From NCBI RefSeq assembly GCF_009827445.1, contig NZ_WTYI01000001.1:894281-958280 (forward strand): a stretch of 64,000 bases of DNA. The letters are read 5' to 3'. This document shows positions 61,173 through 64,000 of this stretch, piece by piece (positions within the stretch are counted from its first letter, which is position 1; the number at the start of each line of letters is the position of its first letter). Under the pieces are notes generated by a model. The model worked only from the letters and a program-made list of their open reading frames with translations. It was not told where the DNA came from and did no database searches. The stretch is from Qipengyuania aquimaris (GTDB taxonomy: Bacteria > Pseudomonadota > Alphaproteobacteria > Sphingomonadales > Sphingomonadaceae). The position numbers and the translations under genes were made by a program.

Positions 61173-64000
61173 ATGGCTATCCTGGTAGATCAAGACGGCG
61201 ACGGAAATTTCGACAAGGAACGCGATGACGATACCGTTACGCTTCCGGTCATCACCGATGACACTGCGGATGGGATCGATGACGTCGACCTTACGACAGC
61301 TGGATCGAAAGCGATTATCGACGGCGCAGTTTTCCTAGACGCAGTCAACATCGGCGCCGGAACCGGAAACTACAACACGTTCCTCGCCATCCAGGATGAC
61401 AATGATGACGACAGCATCGAGGAGGGTTTCAATTCCAACGACACCAATCCTCTCGATGGTTCGAACGACGAGATCGACCAATCCAAGACCGAGACAATCC
61501 TACTTGGTTCGATCCCTGTTACATTCTTTGACGCTGATGGGGATGGAATCGAGGAAGCCTATTACGAATTCAGAGTCGACCTGAACGAATCCAATTCGGC
61601 CCCGGATACCCAAATTTCGCTCGACGAATTCGAGCTTTACGCATCCTCGGATAACTCCATCGAAGACCTAACGACGCTTCGTTCCGAAGAGTTGATCTAC
61701 GATATGGACGCCAATGGTGAGGTTTCAGTCCTCCTGAGCGAAGCCAATTCATCGGGCTCCGGCAATGATGACTATTCAGTCCTGATCCCAGTCGAGAAAT
61801 TCGGCGATGCCGACCCGGCTACCACGTATGTCTATCTGTATGTGAAGATGGGTGCTGCCGGGGAAGACTGGGGTGTCCAAGGCGGTTTCGAAGAATGGAA
61901 CCTTCAGAACGCCGCGATCCTTCAAGGCACGAAGTTCGAAGACACGGACGGAGATGGCGTTCGGGATGTTGGCGAAGAAGGTTTGGGTGGCGTTTTCATC
62001 TACGCTGACCTCGACGAAGATGGCGAATTCGATTTCATCGACAATAATGGAAACGGCACCTTTGATGCCGGCACCGACACGGCCCTCGAGCAATGGGATA
62101 TCACGAATGCGGATGGTACCTATTCGATGGGTGGGTTCGGTATCAACGACACGAGTTACACCGTTCAGATCCGGGAGATCGTGCCGGATGGCTATTTGCG
62201 GACCACGGGTGATTTCGAAACGGTATTGATCTCATCGCAAACCGACTCTGGCGAGATTATCCAGGTCGATCCGATCGGTAACAAGCCGCTCCAACCAAGC
62301 ATCGATCTCGTCAAAGAAGTGCCCCAGATCATCGATGGCAGCGGATTGAATGGACTCGGCGGCGCAGATGATGCCGGCGATCAGGTAGTCTACCTTTTCA
62401 CCGTCACGAACGATGGCGAACTTGACCTTACCGATGTCGAACTAACCGATCCGAATATCGATGCCGATTCCCTGGTCCGCCTCGATGATGTCATTGGAGA
62501 CAATGACGATATTCTCGAGGTAGGTGAGAAATGGGCCTACACTGCGGTCCACACCGTTACGCAGGATGAACTCGACAGCAACGGCGACGACAGCCCGGAC
62601 GGACCCGACGGCGACATCGACAATACTGCGACCGTCGTTGCGCAATCGTCCGCAGGTCAGGTTTCGGCATCGGACAATGAAGATGCTCCGCTGCTCCAGA
62701 TTCCGGGCATCGAGGTGCTCAAAACCGTGTCATCCGTGGAAGATGGCGACGATTTCGGAGCGAGCGAACAGGTCGACAGCGAAGGTGATGTGATCAACTA
62801 CAAGATCACCATCTCCAACGAAGGCAACTTCGCCCTTTCGGGCGTGACGATGGCCGATAAAGTCGAAGCCTACGCAACGGTAGATGCCACCCCTGTGGAA
62901 GATGGTGGCGGTTTCAACATCGGCGACCTCGATCAGGATGGCCTGCTCGATGTCAATGAGGTGTGGGAATACACCGCCAGCTATACCGTCACGCAGGACG
63001 ACATTGATTCCAATGGGTTCGGTGACGGCACGATCGACAACGTTGCCACTGGTGACACTAACGAAACCCAGCCCGATACGGACGATGCTTCGGTTCCGGT
63101 AGTGCAAGTCCCCGTCCTTGGCATCGACAAGGTTGTGGTATCGGTGGATGCGGATGGCGACAACGTGCTGAACGCTGCCGGCGATGTCATCGAGTATTCG
63201 GTGACCGTCTCGAACGACGGCAACGTCACGCTGACCGGTGTGACCGTGACCGATCCGCTGACCGGTCTCAACCTGGCGCTGGCCGATGACGGCATCCTTG
63301 CCCCGGGCGAGAGCTATACCTTCACCGGTCTCACCTATGCGATCACGCAGGACGATCTCGACAGCAATGGTTCGGTCGAGGTCGGCAACCTTGCCACAGG
63401 CACGATCGACAACACCGCCACTGCCGACAGCGACCAGACCGGTCCGGTCAGCGATGACGAAGCGGTGCCGCTTGCCCTGACGCCTGCGATCCTGATCGAG
63501 AAGCTGGTCAAGAGCGTGAACAACGAAGACGGTACGCTCGACGAAGACGGCAAGATCGATACCGCCGGCGACACGATCACCTACACCATCACGGTCACCA
63601 ATGACGGCAACGTCACCCTGACCGATGTCGATGTGAGCGACGTGTTCGAAGGCACCGACTTCGACACCTCGGGACTGGTCTATGTCGAGAGCGAGAACGC
63701 CGACGGCGAGCTCGAAGTCGGCGAGACCTGGACCTGGGAGTTCACGGTCGAGGCCACGCAGGATCTTATCGACGCCAACTGTTATCCCGGCGGCGACGAG
63801 CAGATCACCAACACTGCCAGCGTCACCGCCATGTTCGGCGCAGAACAGGTCTCTGCAGGACCCTCCACCGTCCACACAGGCATCGTGTGCGATCCCGTCC
63901 TTGGCATCGACAAGGTTGTGGTGTCGGTGGATGCGGATGGCGACAACGTGCTGAACGCTGCCGGCGATGTCATCGAGTATTCGGTGACCGTCTCGAACGA
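61173..64000 (+). CDS. Giant acidic repeat protein, N-terminal part (SdrD-B-like plus DUF11/DUF7507-like repeats; incomplete)
   Basis: One open frame from the ATG at 61173, with no stop before the window end (942 codons so far). No signal peptide: the protein starts MAILVDQDGDGNFDKERDDD, so type I secretion is plausible. Residues 1-250 are an acidic, calcium-site-rich unassigned region. Residues about 252-370 resemble an SdrD B-like domain (FEDTDGDGVRDVGEEGLGG). From about 375 come DUF11/DUF7507-like modules of 123-138 residues, starting near 375, 512, 649, 771 and 909, each with a VTNDGN(V/E)-type strand and TQD-x-(L/I)-D-motif. Likely a large adhesin or surface-layer/biofilm protein; the C-terminus is outside the window. 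Confidence 0.85.
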   Translation, partial: MAILVDQDGDGNFDKERDDDTVTLPVITDDTADGIDDVDLTTAGSKAIIDGAVFLDAVNIGAGTGNYNTFLAIQDDNDDDSIEEGFNSNDTNPLDGSNDEIDQSKTETILLGSIPVTFFDADGDGIEEAYYEFRVDLNESNSAPDTQISLDEFELYASSDNSIEDLTTLRSEELIYDMDANGEVSVLLSEANSSGSGNDDYSVLIPVEKFGDADPATTYVYLYVKMGAAGEDWGVQGGFEEWNLQNAAILQGTKFEDTDGDGVRDVGEEGLGGVFIYADLDEDGEFDFIDNNGNGTFDAGTDTALEQWDITNADGTYSMGGFGINDTSYTVQIREIVPDGYLRTTGDFETVLISSQTDSGEIIQVDPIGNKPLQPSIDLVKEVPQIIDGSGLNGLGGADDAGDQVVYLFTVTNDGELDLTDVELTDPNIDADSLVRLDDVIGDNDDILEVGEKWAYTAVHTVTQDELDSNGDDSPDGPDGDIDNTATVVAQSSAGQVSASDNEDAPLLQIPGIEVLKTVSSVEDGDDFGASEQVDSEGDVINYKITISNEGNFALSGVTMADKVEAYATVDATPVEDGGGFNIGDLDQDGLLDVNEVWEYTASYTVTQDDIDSNGFGDGTIDNVATGDTNETQPDTDDASVPVVQVPVLGIDKVVVSVDADGDNVLNAAGDVIEYSVTVSNDGNVTLTGVTVTDPLTGLNLALADDGILAPGESYTFTGLTYAITQDDLDSNGSVEVGNLATGTIDNTATADSDQTGPVSDDEAVPLALTPAILIEKLVKSVNNEDGTLDEDGKIDTAGDTITYTITVTNDGNVTLTDVDVSDVFEGTDFDTSGLVYVESENADGELEVGETWTWEFTVEATQDLIDANCYPGGDEQITNTASVTAMFGAEQVSAGPSTVHTGIVCDPVLGIDKVVVSVDADGDNVLNAAGDVIEYSVTVSN
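63111..64000 (+). repeat. 107-bp near-identical intragenic repeat, 783-bp period
   Basis: Positions 63111-63217 and 63894-64000 are identical except for one base (A versus G in the GTGGTA/GTGGTG word). The period is 783 bp (261 codons), about two protein modules. The repeat reaches the window edge and likely continues. Such identity at DNA level implies recent duplication or gene conversion. Confidence 0.95.

Noticed and set aside
60943..61188. 81-residue plus-strand frame before the giant protein
   Set aside because: No signal or domain, runs into the next gene, overlaps the CtrA box; the ATG at 61173 has a proper ribosome-binding site.
62730..63875. 381-residue minus-strand frame inside the giant repeat protein
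   Set aside because: Antisense of a repeat array; the open frame and repeats on the plus strand explain it.

Overview
The window is 64 kb of a GC-rich alphaproteobacterial chromosome. The gene content and order point to Sphingomonadales, most likely Erythrobacteraceae (Erythrobacter or a close relative). The main reasons are the block gltX/comEC-lexA-moaC-trpCDG-trpE-ppiD, the cluster cinA-ispDF-dusB-ntrBCYX-hfq-hflX-mazG, an E1-beta pyruvate dehydrogenase subunit with a fused lipoyl domain, a tandem-domain Hfq, and a CtrA-type box. The genus is inferred from these features; no search was run. Almost all of it is ordinary, dense, vertically inherited chromosome with many 4-base ATGA/GTGA overlaps. 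I see no prophage, transposase or CRISPR array.

Layout. 1-11.4 kb: the 5' end of gltX, divergent comEC, then on the minus strand ppiD, trpE, a lipoprotein, pip, trpG, trpD, trpC, moaC and an SOS-controlled lexA. 11.6-17.2 kb: tpiA, secG, pyrG, a heat-shock sHSP gene with a RpoH-type promoter and a ROSE-like RNA thermometer, grx, a nitrilase-family hydrolase, a DUF1178 gene and tRNA-Arg(CCT), whose 3' end is repeated 126 bp downstream. 17.3-23.4 kb: haloalkane dehalogenase with an MFS exporter, an MscS channel, hpd with a VOC protein, and an acyl-CoA dehydrogenase. 23.5-30 kb: ftsB, pdhA-pdhB, three coupled TadE/TadG-like genes, a squalene/phytoene-synthase-like gene and an EF-hand protein. 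30-41.6 kb: trmFO, a YhhN protein, gyrA with a TauD-type dioxygenase, an exported helical-repeat protein, a NYN RNase-like protein, a bicarbonate cassette (sbtA, PII-like sbtB, beta-carbonic anhydrase), lipA and a COQ10-like gene. 41.6-53.4 kb: cinA, ispDF, dusB, ntrBC, ntrYX, double-domain hfq, hflX, mazG. 53.4-60.7 kb: a minus-strand operon dac-tmk-holB-metG-tatD-MBL-small membrane protein, plus a lytic transglycosylase. 60.7-64 kb: tRNA-Ser(TGA) and the first 942 codons of a very large acidic repeat protein that runs off the window.

Themes. Nitrogen sensing (NtrBC, NtrYX) sits beside RNA regulation (Hfq) and translation or ribosome quality (DusB, HflX). Inorganic carbon uptake and hydration is organised as a small CCM-like cassette although no carbon-fixation gene is visible. 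The most notable items are the ROSE element, the SbtA-SbtB-CA-NYN cluster, the asymmetric tandem Hfq, the TadE trio with a beta-solenoid-like TadG, the tRNA-Arg 3'-end duplication, and the repeat-homogenised giant surface protein behind a CtrA box.
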